Shown piece after piece: positions 52,796 through 61,259 of a stretch of 64,000 bases of DNA; the first letter of the stretch is position 1, and each line of letters starts with the position of its first letter. The position numbers and the translations under genes were made by a program. Source of the stretch: Nocardia rhizosphaerihabitans (GTDB taxonomy: Bacteria > Actinomycetota > Actinomycetes > Mycobacteriales > Mycobacteriaceae); the NCBI RefSeq assembly GCF_014646295.1, contig NZ_BMNE01000003.1, forward strand, positions 698,417-762,416, written 5' to 3'. The notes under the pieces are model-generated. The model worked only from the letters and a program-made list of their open reading frames with translations, was not told where the DNA came from and ran no database searches.

Positions 52796-54352
52796 ATGGA
52801 TCTCGAACTCACCGGCAAGACCGCCGTCGTCACCGGCGCCTCTCGCGGCATCGGTCTCGCCGTCGCCGAAGCCTTCGCCGCGGCAGGTGTCCGCGTCCTC
52901 GGCGCCGCCCGCACCATCACCCCGGAACTCGAAAAGGCCTCGGCCGCCACCGTTTCCGCCGATCTCAGCACCAGCGAGGGCGCGACAACGGTCATCGACA
53001 CCGCGCTCGAGGAACTCGGCGGGATCGACATCCTGGTCAACAATGTCGGCGGCGGCGATCCCGAATGGCTCACCCTGGGCGGATTCCTCGACAGCACCGA
53101 GGACCAGTGGCGCCACTACCTCGACCTCAACCTGTTCAGCGCGATCCGCACCACCCGCGCCGCCCTCCCGAGCCTGCTCGACCGCCGCGGAACCGTCATC
53201 AACGTCTCCTCGATCAACGCTCACGTCCCCGGGTCAGGCCCGGTCGGCTACAGCGAGGCCAAGGCCGCGCTCACGTCCTTCGGCAAGCGACTCAGCGAGG
53301 AATTCGGTCCGCGCGGCGTCCGGGTCAACACCGTCTCACCGGGCCCGGTGGGCACCAGGATCTGGCGCGACGAGCACCGCATCGGCGCGCAACTGGCCGC
53401 CGCACAGGGCGTTTCCCACCAGCAGCTCCTCGACGCCCTGCCCGACCAGTTCGACATCGCCTCGCGCCGCATCACCGAAGCCGAGGAAGTCGCCGCCCTG
53501 ATCACCTTCCTCGCCTCCGGCAAGGCGGCCAATATCGTCGGCGCCGACCTGGTGATCGACGGCGGCATCATCAAGACGACCCGAGTCCCCCGCTCACCGC
53601 CAGATGATCTTGAGCAGGGCGGGGGTGAGCACCATGCGGATGATCGTCGCGTCGATGATGAGCGCGACGATCATGCCGTAGGCGATGTACTTCATCAGCA
53701 CCAGGTCGGAGAAGCCGAATGCGCCCGTCACGACGATGAGAATGGCTGCGGCCGAGGTGATCACGCCACCGGTGTGGGCGACGCCGTAGCGGATGGACTC
53801 GGTGGCATCGGCGCCCGAGGCCCGCTTCTCCGCGATCCGGGACAGCAGGAACACCTCGTAGTCGGTGGACAACCCGAAGATCACCGTGACGATCAAGGCA
53901 ACCACCGCGAACATCAACGGGCCCGGCGTGAAGTGGAAGGCATCGGATCCGTGTCCCTGCACGAAGATCCACGTCAGCACGCCGAGTGTCGAGACGAGAC
54001 TGAGCGCGCTCATCGCGACGGCCTTCACCGCCAGGATCACCGACCGGAACGCGATCACCATCATCGCCAGCGCCGCGGCCATCAGGATCGCCAACAGCAG
54101 CGGGAGCCCGTCGATCAGGCCGTTGATGCTGTCGCGTTCCAGTGCGGGGATGCCGGCGACCATGATCTGGACACCCGGTGGTTCGGGCAGATCGCGCAAG
54201 GTATCGATCACCCGGTCGGCGTCGCGTTTGTCGCCGAGGCCGGCCGAGAGGACGTTGACCCCGTCCTTGGTCGGCGCGGCGGGCTCGAACCGGCCGGTCA
54301 GGCCCGGAATCTGATTGGCCTCGAACCGGATGTCGCCGAGCTGCTGTGGTGA
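52796..54352 (+). CDS. SDR-family oxidoreductase with unusual antisense C-terminal extension
   Basis: Residues 1-about 260 are a normal short-chain dehydrogenase: cofactor turn TGASRGIGLAVAEAF, NNVGGG, catalytic Ser in NVSSINAHVPG, Tyr and Lys in YSEAKAALTSFGKRL, and the end DLVIDGGIIKTT. SDRs usually stop within a few residues of that point (about 53,578). Here the frame stays open for about 255 more codons to 54352, entirely antisense to the MmpL gene and rich in Asp, His, Arg and Gly like other shadow frames. One extra base in the C-run at 53587-53591 would give a stop at 53605-53607. A lost stop codon or a sequencing error is likely; the enzyme itself looks complete. AAAGG lies 8 nt before the ATG. 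Confidence 0.8.
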   Translation: MDLELTGKTAVVTGASRGIGLAVAEAFAAAGVRVLGAARTITPELEKASAATVSADLSTSEGATTVIDTALEELGGIDILVNNVGGGDPEWLTLGGFLDSTEDQWRHYLDLNLFSAIRTTRAALPSLLDRRGTVINVSSINAHVPGSGPVGYSEAKAALTSFGKRLSEEFGPRGVRVNTVSPGPVGTRIWRDEHRIGAQLAAAQGVSHQQLLDALPDQFDIASRRITEAEEVAALITFLASGKAANIVGADLVIDGGIIKTTRVPRSPPDDLEQGGGEHHADDRRVDDERDDHAVGDVLHQHQVGEAECARHDDENGCGRGDHATGVGDAVADGLGGIGARGPLLRDPGQQEHLVVGGQPEDHRDDQGNHREHQRARREVEGIGSVSLHEDPRQHAECRDETERAHRDGLHRQDHRPERDHHHRQRRGHQDRQQQREPVDQAVDAVAFQCGDAGDHDLDTRWFGQIAQGIDHPVGVAFVAEAGREDVDPVLGRRGGLEPAGQARNLIGLEPDVAELLW

Positions 54353-55690
54353 GGCGCCGACCACGACCAGCTTCAACGGTTCGGTGCGGAAGCCGGGAAA
54401 GAGCCGGTCGAAGTCCTCCTGCGCGACGCGCGCCGGATTGTCCGCCGCCAGGTACTTCTCGCTGATCCCGCCGAACTCGATGTGGCGCAACGGAATACTC
54501 AAGGCCAGCAGGCCGAGCACGATGGGGATCACGACCGCCCAGGGCCGCCGCATCGCCCACTGCGCCAGCCGGGAGAAGAATCCCGCGTCGATCTCCGCCT
54601 CGGTCTTGCTGCGCGAGAATCGCTTCCAGCCCAGCCAGTCGATGCGGTGCCCGGCGATGCTCAGGGCAGCGGGCAGCGCGGTCACCGACAGCAGCGCGGC
54701 GAGCATCACCGCGGAGATGCCGCCGTAGGGCACCGAGCGCAGCACCCCGTTGGGGAAGATGAACAGCGCGCCGAGGCTGATCGCGATGATCGCCGCCGAG
54801 AACAACACGGTGCGGCCCGCCGTCGCGACGGTGCGGGCCGTGGCGTCCTCCACACAGCGGCCCGCCGCGAGTTCCTCCCGGAATCTGGTCACCGTGAACA
54901 GTCCGTAGTCGATCGCCAAACCGAGGCTGACCAGTGTCATCACCGCACTGGCGAAGACATTGACCTCGATGTGCGCGGTGAGGAACCGCAGGATCCCGGA
55001 GGTGCCGAGGACGGTGAGCCCGCCGATCATCACCGGCAGCAACGCGCCGATGACGCCACCGAACACGAAGTACAGCAGGATCGCCACGATCGGCAACGCG
55101 ATGATCTCCGCGCGCCGGATGTCGTGCTGCATCCCGATATTGATGCCCTCGACCACCGGCTGCAATCCCGCCAGCTGCACCGTGGTGCCGCCGGGCCCGC
55201 CACCGGGCACACCGGCGTTGAGATGCGGTTTCAGGGCGAGATAGTTGTTGACCGTGGCCGTTCCGCCACCGCCTGCCAGTCCGATGCTGGCGAACGCGTG
55301 CTGCTTACTCGGATCGGAGGCATCTGCGGAGAACGGGCTGTCCCAGTAGCTGTCGATCTTGTGGATGTGTTCGCCGTATTGCTCGCGCAGGTCCGCGAGC
55401 GCGGCGACCACCGGGCCGCGCACCGCGGGGTTGTCGACGGTGGCGCCTGGGGGCGCAGTGTAGATGACGATCAGGTCGCCGTCGGTGTCGCGGCCGAAGG
55501 TGTCATCGGCCAGTTTCGACGCAGCCACCGATTGGCTGGACTCGTCGAACCAGCCCTCCTGGGTGTAGCGGCCCGCCAGATCCCGGCCGAACCAGCCCGA
55601 GATCAGCACCGTCAGGATGAAGAGCCCGAGCACGAGGTAGCGGTGGCGGTGGACGAACCGGCCCCACCGCATCGCACGCGATTCCGGCAT
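53594..55690 (-). CDS. MmpL/MMPL-family RND transporter
   Basis: 698 residues from ATG 55688-55690, 2 nt after the stop of the MTB12-like gene. Eleven or twelve membrane segments in the MmpL layout: TM1 near 20, an extracytoplasmic domain to about 170, five or six segments to about 350, a second external domain to about 530, then the remaining segments. Proton-relay region motifs SLGLAIDYGLFTVTRFREE and VTVIFGLSTDYEVFLLSRI are both present. Such proteins export lipids or small molecules across the inner membrane. Its 3' end is overlapped antisense by the SDR read-through. Confidence 0.92.
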   Translation of the reverse strand: MPESRAMRWGRFVHRHRYLVLGLFILTVLISGWFGRDLAGRYTQEGWFDESSQSVAASKLADDTFGRDTDGDLIVIYTAPPGATVDNPAVRGPVVAALADLREQYGEHIHKIDSYWDSPFSADASDPSKQHAFASIGLAGGGGTATVNNYLALKPHLNAGVPGGGPGGTTVQLAGLQPVVEGINIGMQHDIRRAEIIALPIVAILLYFVFGGVIGALLPVMIGGLTVLGTSGILRFLTAHIEVNVFASAVMTLVSLGLAIDYGLFTVTRFREELAAGRCVEDATARTVATAGRTVLFSAAIIAISLGALFIFPNGVLRSVPYGGISAVMLAALLSVTALPAALSIAGHRIDWLGWKRFSRSKTEAEIDAGFFSRLAQWAMRRPWAVVIPIVLGLLALSIPLRHIEFGGISEKYLAADNPARVAQEDFDRLFPGFRTEPLKLVVVGASPQQLGDIRFEANQIPGLTGRFEPAAPTKDGVNVLSAGLGDKRDADRVIDTLRDLPEPPGVQIMVAGIPALERDSINGLIDGLPLLLAILMAAALAMMVIAFRSVILAVKAVAMSALSLVSTLGVLTWIFVQGHGSDAFHFTPGPLMFAVVALIVTVIFGLSTDYEVFLLSRIAEKRASGADATESIRYGVAHTGGVITSAAAILIVVTGAFGFSDLVLMKYIAYGMIVALIIDATIIRMVLTPALLKIIWR

Positions 55691-55692
55691 CG

Positions 55693-56229
55693 TCAGCCGC
55701 AGGCGGCGGTGCGATAGTCGGCCGAGCGCAGGATGCCGCACAGATCGGTGCGCGAGATCTTCCACTTCCCGTCGAGCAGCACGAAGTGCACGATGGTGGT
55801 GCGGATGTTGGTGCCCGAACCGTCCTTGTCCAGGCGCATCGTGGCGGTCAGCGTGCCGTCACGGTTGTCGAAAACCGGATCGACGACGCCGTAGACGGCG
55901 TGCGGGTTGTCGCGCAGCGCCTTGTACATGTCGGGAATCGCGTCCTTGAACGCGGCGCCGTCCTCGATCAGGTCGGTGCGTTCGACATCGGGCAGGTTGG
56001 GGTCGAGCGCACGCTTGATCTGCGCGTCGAGTTCCGCGGCGGTCGGCAGCGGCACATTGGCCTTGCTCGACGAGACCGCGATGGAAGAGGACAGGGAGGC
56101 GTTGGCCGATGACCGTGCGGCGTCGACCGAGGCCTCGTCGGTCCCACCGCAGGCGGTGAGGGCGACGAGGGCCGTGAGGCAGGCGGTGGCCGCAGCGGCC
56201 CTGGCGAAAAGTGTGGAAGACATCACCAT
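55693..56229 (-). CDS. MTB12-like lipoprotein
   Basis: 178 residues. Signal peptide with lipobox LVALTAC near residue 27, then a Ser/Ala-rich linker (about 30-57) and a compact domain with the low-molecular-weight antigen MTB12 pattern: LPTAAELDAQIKRALDPNLP, a VDPVFDNRDGTLTATMRL strand pair and DGKWKISRTDLCGIL. It is exported and lipid-anchored; the fold is NTF2-like in relatives and the role unknown. Its ATG follows the upstream TAG without a gap and its stop lies 2 nt before mmpL, so it may be an accessory of that transporter. Start 56223 is an alternative. Confidence 0.8.
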   Translation of the reverse strand: MVMSSTLFARAAAATACLTALVALTACGGTDEASVDAARSSANASLSSSIAVSSSKANVPLPTAAELDAQIKRALDPNLPDVERTDLIEDGAAFKDAIPDMYKALRDNPHAVYGVVDPVFDNRDGTLTATMRLDKDGSGTNIRTTIVHFVLLDGKWKISRTDLCGILRSADYRTAACG

Positions 56230-56586
56230 CTACATACCATCAATCACGGCACTGATCCGGCCCAGGATGCTCCGGACCGTCATGGCGTCCCTCGGCGCGG
56301 CGGCCGGGACCGGGATCGCGTGGTGGAGCAGATCGCGCACGAAGGCGGTGACGCTGCGTTCGTCACCGAGGTCGATATCGGTGACCTGCGCCTGGGCGGT
56401 GGCGACCACATCGTCGGCGCCGGGCACGGTCTCGCCGAGGTCGGCGCGGTAGATCTGCACGGTGAGGGTGGCGCGGTGGGTGCGGAAGGTGAACGCGCGG
56501 CCGTCGTCGGTGGTGCCGAAACCGTGGGCGAAGGGGCCGACGGAGATGTCATCGATGCCGAAACCCGCGGTTGTCCGGTCGGTCAT
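56230..56586 (-). CDS. Conserved-looking protein of unknown function
   Basis: 118 residues from ATG 56584-56586, with GGGAGGGG about 8 nt upstream; an upstream ATG at 56649 would precede that site. It is soluble, mostly beta in the first 80 residues (AFTFRTHRATLTVQIYRADL) with a helix at the end, and has no signal peptide, cysteine or recognised motif. Its stop codon is followed at once by the ATG of the MTB12-like gene, so it opens a three-gene unit with that lipoprotein and the MmpL transporter. Confidence 0.65.
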   Translation of the reverse strand: MTDRTTAGFGIDDISVGPFAHGFGTTDDGRAFTFRTHRATLTVQIYRADLGETVPGADDVVATAQAQVTDIDLGDERSVTAFVRDLLHHAIPVPAAAPRDAMTVRSILGRISAVIDGM

Positions 56587-56747
56587 CGGTGATCCCCTCC
56601 CGCTTCCTGGCAAACAATTAGTCGACACGTCAACAGTAACCTCCGTCACCGACAGGCCCGCCGCGCGCCACCCGGTCGGAGCTACCGGTGAGTCATCATG
56701 GTCAGATGGTGATCAGCGGTCACCTCGTGAGATTAGGAGTTCGGTGC

Positions 56748-57755
56748 ATGCGCCCTCGCGGCTCGGTCGCCTCAGCGCTGTTCGGCGCGGCGGCACTGGT
56801 GGTGCTGACGGGATGTGCCGGTGCGGACGGCCCCGACGTGCCGACCAGGGATCCGGCCACCGCGGCCGTCTCCCCTGCCACCGCGACATCGCCCGCGGGC
56901 CAGGTCGTTCCCGCCACCCCGACGAAAGCGCTGCTGGCCGAACGGGAAACCGGTCGCCTCGCCGCCCTCGACACCGCGGGCACCACGCTGACCTTGCTCG
57001 ACCCCGCCGCGCCCACCACGGCGCGGACCGTCACCCTGCCCGCCGCGGGCGCGGCATTGGCCCAGGGCACACCGGGTGAAGTACTCGTCGCCGCACCGGA
57101 TCGGGTGCTGAAGGTCGACGTGACCGCGGGCACCGTGACAGAGACTCCCGTCGACGGCGACGTGCACAGTGTGCAAACACGCACGGACGGCACGCTGATC
57201 GTCGGCACCGCCGACGGCACGGTGCGTGAACTGCGGCCCGACGGCAGCGTCGCCCGCACCGTCACCGGCCTCGTCTCGGCCGACGTGATCGCCCTGACCG
57301 GTGCCGACATCACCGTCCTGGACCGCAAGCAGACCGCCGTCGTCAGCGTCCGCGACGACGCGCTCGGCCTGATGCTGCGCGCCGGCGACGGCGCAGCAAA
57401 CGCCATCGCCGACCCGCAAGGGCGGATCATCGTCACCGACACCGCGGGCGGCGAACTGCTGGTCTACTCGGCCGGTCCGCTCGTGCTGCGCCAGCGTTTC
57501 CCGGTATCATCGTCGCCTTACGCGCTCGCCTACGATCCGCGCTCGAACACGGTCTGGGTGACCTGCACGGAGAGCAACGAGGTCGTCGGTTACGACCTGT
57601 CGACCGGGATCGGTGTCGAGGTGGGTCGGTTCCCGACCGTGCGCCAGCCCGACGCGGTGACCGTCGACGAACGCACCGGCGACCTGTTCGTGGCCTCGGC
57701 CACGGGCGAGGGTCTGCAGCGGATCGGTGTGGACGAGCGGAAGAGAGGGCAGTGA
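56748..57755 (+). CDS. Beta-propeller lipoprotein, LppL-like
   Basis: 335 residues from ATG 56748-56750 (AGGAG 8 nt upstream). Lipobox VVLTGC near residue 22, then a Thr/Pro/Ala-rich linker to about 60. The rest is a repeated beta-blade pattern of YncE/NHL type (TDGTLIVGTADGTVREL, DPRSNTVWVTCTESNEVVGY, DERTGDLFVASATGEGL). It sits outside the membrane as an anchored propeller of unknown ligand. Position directly before pyrD matches M. tuberculosis lppL as I recall it. Its stop overlaps the next start by one base. Confidence 0.82.
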   Translation: MRPRGSVASALFGAAALVVLTGCAGADGPDVPTRDPATAAVSPATATSPAGQVVPATPTKALLAERETGRLAALDTAGTTLTLLDPAAPTTARTVTLPAAGAALAQGTPGEVLVAAPDRVLKVDVTAGTVTETPVDGDVHSVQTRTDGTLIVGTADGTVRELRPDGSVARTVTGLVSADVIALTGADITVLDRKQTAVVSVRDDALGLMLRAGDGAANAIADPQGRIIVTDTAGGELLVYSAGPLVLRQRFPVSSSPYALAYDPRSNTVWVTCTESNEVVGYDLSTGIGVEVGRFPTVRQPDAVTVDERTGDLFVASATGEGLQRIGVDERKRGQ

Positions 57756-58009
57756 TGGCGGCCAGGCCTCGCGGTTCTCGCTCGGCGGTACCGCCGAGCT
57801 GGGAAACCAGCAACGACGACTACGAATACGTGCCGCTGCGGCTGCCACCCGAGGTCACCCGGGTCACCGCCTCGATGCGGCTGGCCATCCAGGCCGAATT
57901 CGGTGGCTGGGAATTGTCGCGGGTACGCGCCTACACCGACGGCAGCCGCCGGGTGTTGTTGCGCCGCCGCAAGAATGCCGTCCTGCCTGTGCCCGAACCC
58001 GGATTGTGA
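57755..58009 (+). CDS. DUF5703-family small protein
   Basis: 84 residues from ATG 57755-57757, whose A is the last base of the LppL-like stop (TGATG). It is a basic, soluble protein with a conserved core: YEYVPLRLPPEVTRVTASMRLA followed by EFGGWELSRVRAYTDGSRRV. That resembles the DUF5703 family often found next to pyrD in Mycobacteriales. No function is known. The stop overlaps a GTG that could open pyrD. Confidence 0.7.
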   Translation: MAARPRGSRSAVPPSWETSNDDYEYVPLRLPPEVTRVTASMRLAIQAEFGGWELSRVRAYTDGSRRVLLRRRKNAVLPVPEPGL

Positions 58010-58017
58010 GCCGACCC

Positions 58018-59097
58018 ATGTACGCCCTGTTACTACGCCTGATGTTCCTGATCCCGCCGGAGCGGGTGCATCACCTGGTTTTCGCCGCCCTGCGGTTCGC
58101 GACCTGGTTCCCGCCGACCCGCTGGCTGGCGCGCAAGCTGACCGTCGCCGACGACCCGATCCTGGCCACCACCGCCTTCGGTGTCGACTTCCCCGCCCCG
58201 CTTGGGCTGGCCGCGGGTTTCGACAAGAACGCCGACGGCGTGAACACCTGGGGCTCGCTCGGTTTCGGTTTCGCCGAGATCGGCACCGTCACCGCGCACG
58301 CCCAGCCGGGTAACCCGGCGCCGCGCCTGTTCCGGCTGCCCGCCGACCATGGCCTGATCAACCGGATGGGTTTCAACAACCACGGTGCCGCCGCGGCCGC
58401 CGCCCGCCTGCACAACGCGCATCCGACCGTCCCGATCGGCGCGAACATCGGCAAGACCAAGGTCACCCCACCCGAGGCCGCCGCGGGCGATTACGCCACC
58501 AGCGCCCGACTACTCGGCCCCCTCGCCGATTTCGTCGTCGTGAACGTGTCCTCCCCCAACACCCCCGGCCTGCGTGACCTGCAGGCCGTCGAGTCGCTGC
58601 GCCCGATCCTGCAGGCCGTCCTCGACAGCGTGACCGTCCCGGTCCTGGTCAAGATCGCCCCCGACCTGTCCGACGAAGACATCGACGCCGTCGCCGACCT
58701 CGCCGTCGAACTGGGCCTGGCCGGCATCGTCGCCACCAACACCACCATCCGCCGCGACGGCCTGGCCACCCCCGCGGCCGAGGTCGAGGCGATGGGCGCC
58801 GGCGGCCTGTCCGGTCCGCCCGTCGCCGAACGCTCTCTGGAAGTCCTGCGCCGCCTCTACGCCCGCGTCGGCGACAAACTGGTCCTGATCTCGGTCGGCG
58901 GCATCGAGAACGCCGAGCAGGCGTGGGCCCGCATCCTGGCCGGCGCCACTCTCCTGCAGGGCTACACCGGCTTCATCTACGGTGGCCCCTTCTGGACCAC
59001 CCGCATCCACCGCGGCATCGCCGCCAACCTGCGCGCGGGCGGTTTCCGCTCGCTGTCCGACGCGGTCGGCGCCGAGCACCGCGCGACGTCGGCCTGA
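58018..59097 (+). CDS. pyrD: Quinone-dependent dihydroorotate dehydrogenase
   Basis: Oxidises dihydroorotate to orotate with quinone at the inner membrane face, the fourth step of pyrimidine synthesis. 359 residues, the usual class 2 length. Visible: the N-terminal amphipathic quinone tunnel helices, PLGLAAGFDKNADGVN, GFGFAEIGTVTAHAQPGNP, NRMGFNNHGAAA, catalytic Ser in FVVVNVSSPNTPGLR, FMN contacts VKIAPDLSDEDI and SVGGIENAEQAW. ATG 58018 is used; GTG 58006 would overlap the previous stop and is possible. It is the third gene of the LppL-like operon. Confidence 0.95.
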   Translation: MYALLLRLMFLIPPERVHHLVFAALRFATWFPPTRWLARKLTVADDPILATTAFGVDFPAPLGLAAGFDKNADGVNTWGSLGFGFAEIGTVTAHAQPGNPAPRLFRLPADHGLINRMGFNNHGAAAAAARLHNAHPTVPIGANIGKTKVTPPEAAAGDYATSARLLGPLADFVVVNVSSPNTPGLRDLQAVESLRPILQAVLDSVTVPVLVKIAPDLSDEDIDAVADLAVELGLAGIVATNTTIRRDGLATPAAEVEAMGAGGLSGPPVAERSLEVLRRLYARVGDKLVLISVGGIENAEQAWARILAGATLLQGYTGFIYGGPFWTTRIHRGIAANLRAGGFRSLSDAVGAEHRATSA

Positions 59098-59101
59098 GGG
59101 T

Positions 59102-59488
59102 CTATCCGTAGTTGGCCTGCCGCGTTCCGCCGTGCCCGAACAGGTACGTCGTGGTGCGCGGTCTGGTCAGCGGGGGCCGGGGCGCGTTCTCGTCGGGGTC
59201 GTCGAAACGAGCGAGCATCCGCTTGTAGAGCCGGATGATCGCCTGTTCCCAGACAATCCCCAAGGTGTCGGCCAGCGCGTTGATCTGCGCGTGCGCCAGG
59301 CGGTCGTTGGCCGCGGTGAGGTCGCTGATCAGTTCGTCGAGTTCCATGCCCGCGTAGGCCTGGTCCCGGCTCAGCCGACGTTCCGGCAACCAGCTCAACC
59401 GCCAGACCTCGGGGTCCGACCCCACCCGCTCCGCGTATTCGGGGCTGTGGGTGCTGCGCATGTCGTCCGGTGTGATGTGAATGGTCAT
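59102..59488 (-). CDS. Hypothetical helical protein
   Basis: 128 residues from ATG 59486-59488 with GGAG 6 nt upstream; an ATG six codons earlier lacks a site. It is acidic and mostly helical after residue 45 (MELDELISDLTAANDRLAHA, then LGIVWEQAIIRLYKRMLARF), with no signal peptide, membrane segment or cysteine. The C-terminus is Pro/Arg-rich. No family recognised. It is convergent with pyrD (4-nt gap), and its 5' region faces the PfkB-like gene, so the two share a promoter region. Confidence 0.65.
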   Translation of the reverse strand: MTIHITPDDMRSTHSPEYAERVGSDPEVWRLSWLPERRLSRDQAYAGMELDELISDLTAANDRLAHAQINALADTLGIVWEQAIIRLYKRMLARFDDPDENAPRPPLTRPRTTTYLFGHGGTRQANYG

Positions 59489-59652
59489 CGGAGACTCCGA
59501 TTCCACGAAGGGGAGCGGTTCGGGGCTCCCGGTTCCTGGGAATTCCAGTGTGGCATTTGCCCTTCAGTGCGGTCAATTGCCGTTGTAGATTGGTAATTGC
59601 CCGACGAGATGCTGCTCAAACACCGCCGTCACGACCATGGAGGGCCGATCGC

Positions 59653-61158
59653 GTGCCGATGCTCCCGCAGGACGCACGAACAGACCTGGTACGCGGCATT
59701 CTCGCGCGGCTGGGCAAGTTCTCCGGGCTCAGCGCAGAACGCCTGCGGCACACCGAAATCGGAGCAGCGCCGATTCTCGATCTCCCGGTGGTGACCGGTT
59801 ACGCGCAGCGCGAAGGCGTTTCCCGCGAGGAGGCGGTCCTGCCGGTGCTCCGCGAGACGACCCGGCAATTGCCCCCCGCTGAGCGTCTCATCGCCGATGC
59901 GACCCTTTCGCTCGGTCTGCTTCGTGAATCGCCGAACGGCGACATCGACCCCGACCAGCTGTACGCGGCCAACCTCGGTGCCCGTCGCGAGTACCTGGCG
60001 CAACGCTGGACAGCGCTGCACACCGCCGTCGGTGCCACCACCCCTCCGGCGGCGCCGACGGTGAAACGCCTGCGCACCACGGCCGAACGTGCCGCACTCA
60101 CCGCGCTCGCCGGGCTGCTCACCGCCGATCCGGCGACAGCGGCCGCTGCACCGTCGCGCGTGACGCCGACCTCGCTGCCGACGGGCCGGACGGTCACCGT
60201 GATCGGCGATGCCGTGATCGACCACCTCTACCGCGTCGACACCTTCCCGGCCAGGCAAGCCCCCGTCGACGGCACCTTCGCCGGTCTGCCTGGCGGCAAG
60301 GGACTCAACCGGGCCGTCGCCGCCGCCCTGCTCGGGCTCGACGTGCAGTTGATCGCGGCCGTCGGCGACGATGCCAACGGTGCGCGCATCCTGGAACTGC
60401 TCGCGGACTACGACGTCGACCGTTCGCTGGTGAAAGTGGTGCCCTCCGCGGCGACCCTGGTCACGGCCGTCGTCATGAACCACAGCGGCGAAGTCCGCCT
60501 CATCGCCTGCCGCGATTCGCGCGTGCAGTTGCTCGACAGCGACATCGACCGACCCGAGGTCCGGGCGGCGCTGGCGGGATCGGCGGTGGTCGTGCTCACC
60601 TTCGAGCAGCCGGCGCCGATCATCGAACAGGTCCTCGCGTTCGTCCGGGATCTCCCGGAGCGCCCACAGGTGATCGTCTGTGCCGCACCGAGTATCGCCG
60701 TGCCGCAAGGCTTGTACCTGTACCTCGACGTCGTCGACTACCTCGTCGGCAGCACCGTCGAACTCGACGCGCTGCTCCCGGACGTCGACACCGACTCCGC
60801 CGCCGACACCGCGCGACGCCTGCGCGGCCTCGGCGTGTCGGCGGTGTGTGCCGTCGACGGCTTCGGCTGCACTGTCTACTCCGACGACGACGACATCGTC
60901 GTCGACCACTTTCCCCAGGTCCTCAAGGCCGCCGTCGGTGCTGCCGCGGCCTTCGCGGCCGCCCTCGCCTACCGGGTGGTGCAGTCCGAAGATGCCCTCA
61001 CCGCAGCGGATTTCGTGTGGGCCACGGCCGCGATGCTGCCGACGCAGAAGCTGGGCGCGGTGTCGGCCGGCTTCCCCCAGGTCGCCGAGGTCGACCGGAT
61101 CATGCAGCTGTACGCGCGTGACGGCGTCACCCGTAACTCCGGTGTGACCCCCGGTTGA
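59653..61158 (+). CDS. PfkB/ribokinase-like protein lacking the catalytic Asp, with N-terminal helical domain
   Basis: 501 residues from GTG 59653-59655 (GGAGG 9 nt upstream). Residues 1-about 175 are a helical domain not recognised (SGLSAERLRHTEIG, PPAERLIADATLSLGLL). Residues 178-495 have the ribokinase fold: TVTVIGDAVIDHLYRVDTFP and the substrate motif GGKGLNRAVAAALLGL are good. The anion-hole and catalytic motif, usually DTxGAGDAF, reads AAVGAAAAF, with Ala432 in place of the catalytic Asp and Gly lost. Phosphoryl transfer by the normal route is unlikely, so a sugar- or nucleoside-sensing protein is the inference. It stands alone between the hypothetical gene and the cyclohydrolase gene. 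Confidence 0.8.
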   Translation: MPMLPQDARTDLVRGILARLGKFSGLSAERLRHTEIGAAPILDLPVVTGYAQREGVSREEAVLPVLRETTRQLPPAERLIADATLSLGLLRESPNGDIDPDQLYAANLGARREYLAQRWTALHTAVGATTPPAAPTVKRLRTTAERAALTALAGLLTADPATAAAAPSRVTPTSLPTGRTVTVIGDAVIDHLYRVDTFPARQAPVDGTFAGLPGGKGLNRAVAAALLGLDVQLIAAVGDDANGARILELLADYDVDRSLVKVVPSAATLVTAVVMNHSGEVRLIACRDSRVQLLDSDIDRPEVRAALAGSAVVVLTFEQPAPIIEQVLAFVRDLPERPQVIVCAAPSIAVPQGLYLYLDVVDYLVGSTVELDALLPDVDTDSAADTARRLRGLGVSAVCAVDGFGCTVYSDDDDIVVDHFPQVLKAAVGAAAAFAAALAYRVVQSEDALTAADFVWATAAMLPTQKLGAVSAGFPQVAEVDRIMQLYARDGVTRNSGVTPG

Positions 61159-61259
61159 TGTGCCTGGCATCACAGCCGGAGTAGAGTCGCGCCGTTGCCT
61201 TGCCCCCACACCGTCCACGCAGCGGATTTTCCGGTGCCGACACCGTCTCGGAGGAGCGC

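Noticed and set aside
61159..61259. FMN riboswitch before the GTP cyclohydrolase II gene
   Set aside because: The gap is only about 100 nt and I cannot find the conserved RFN stems.
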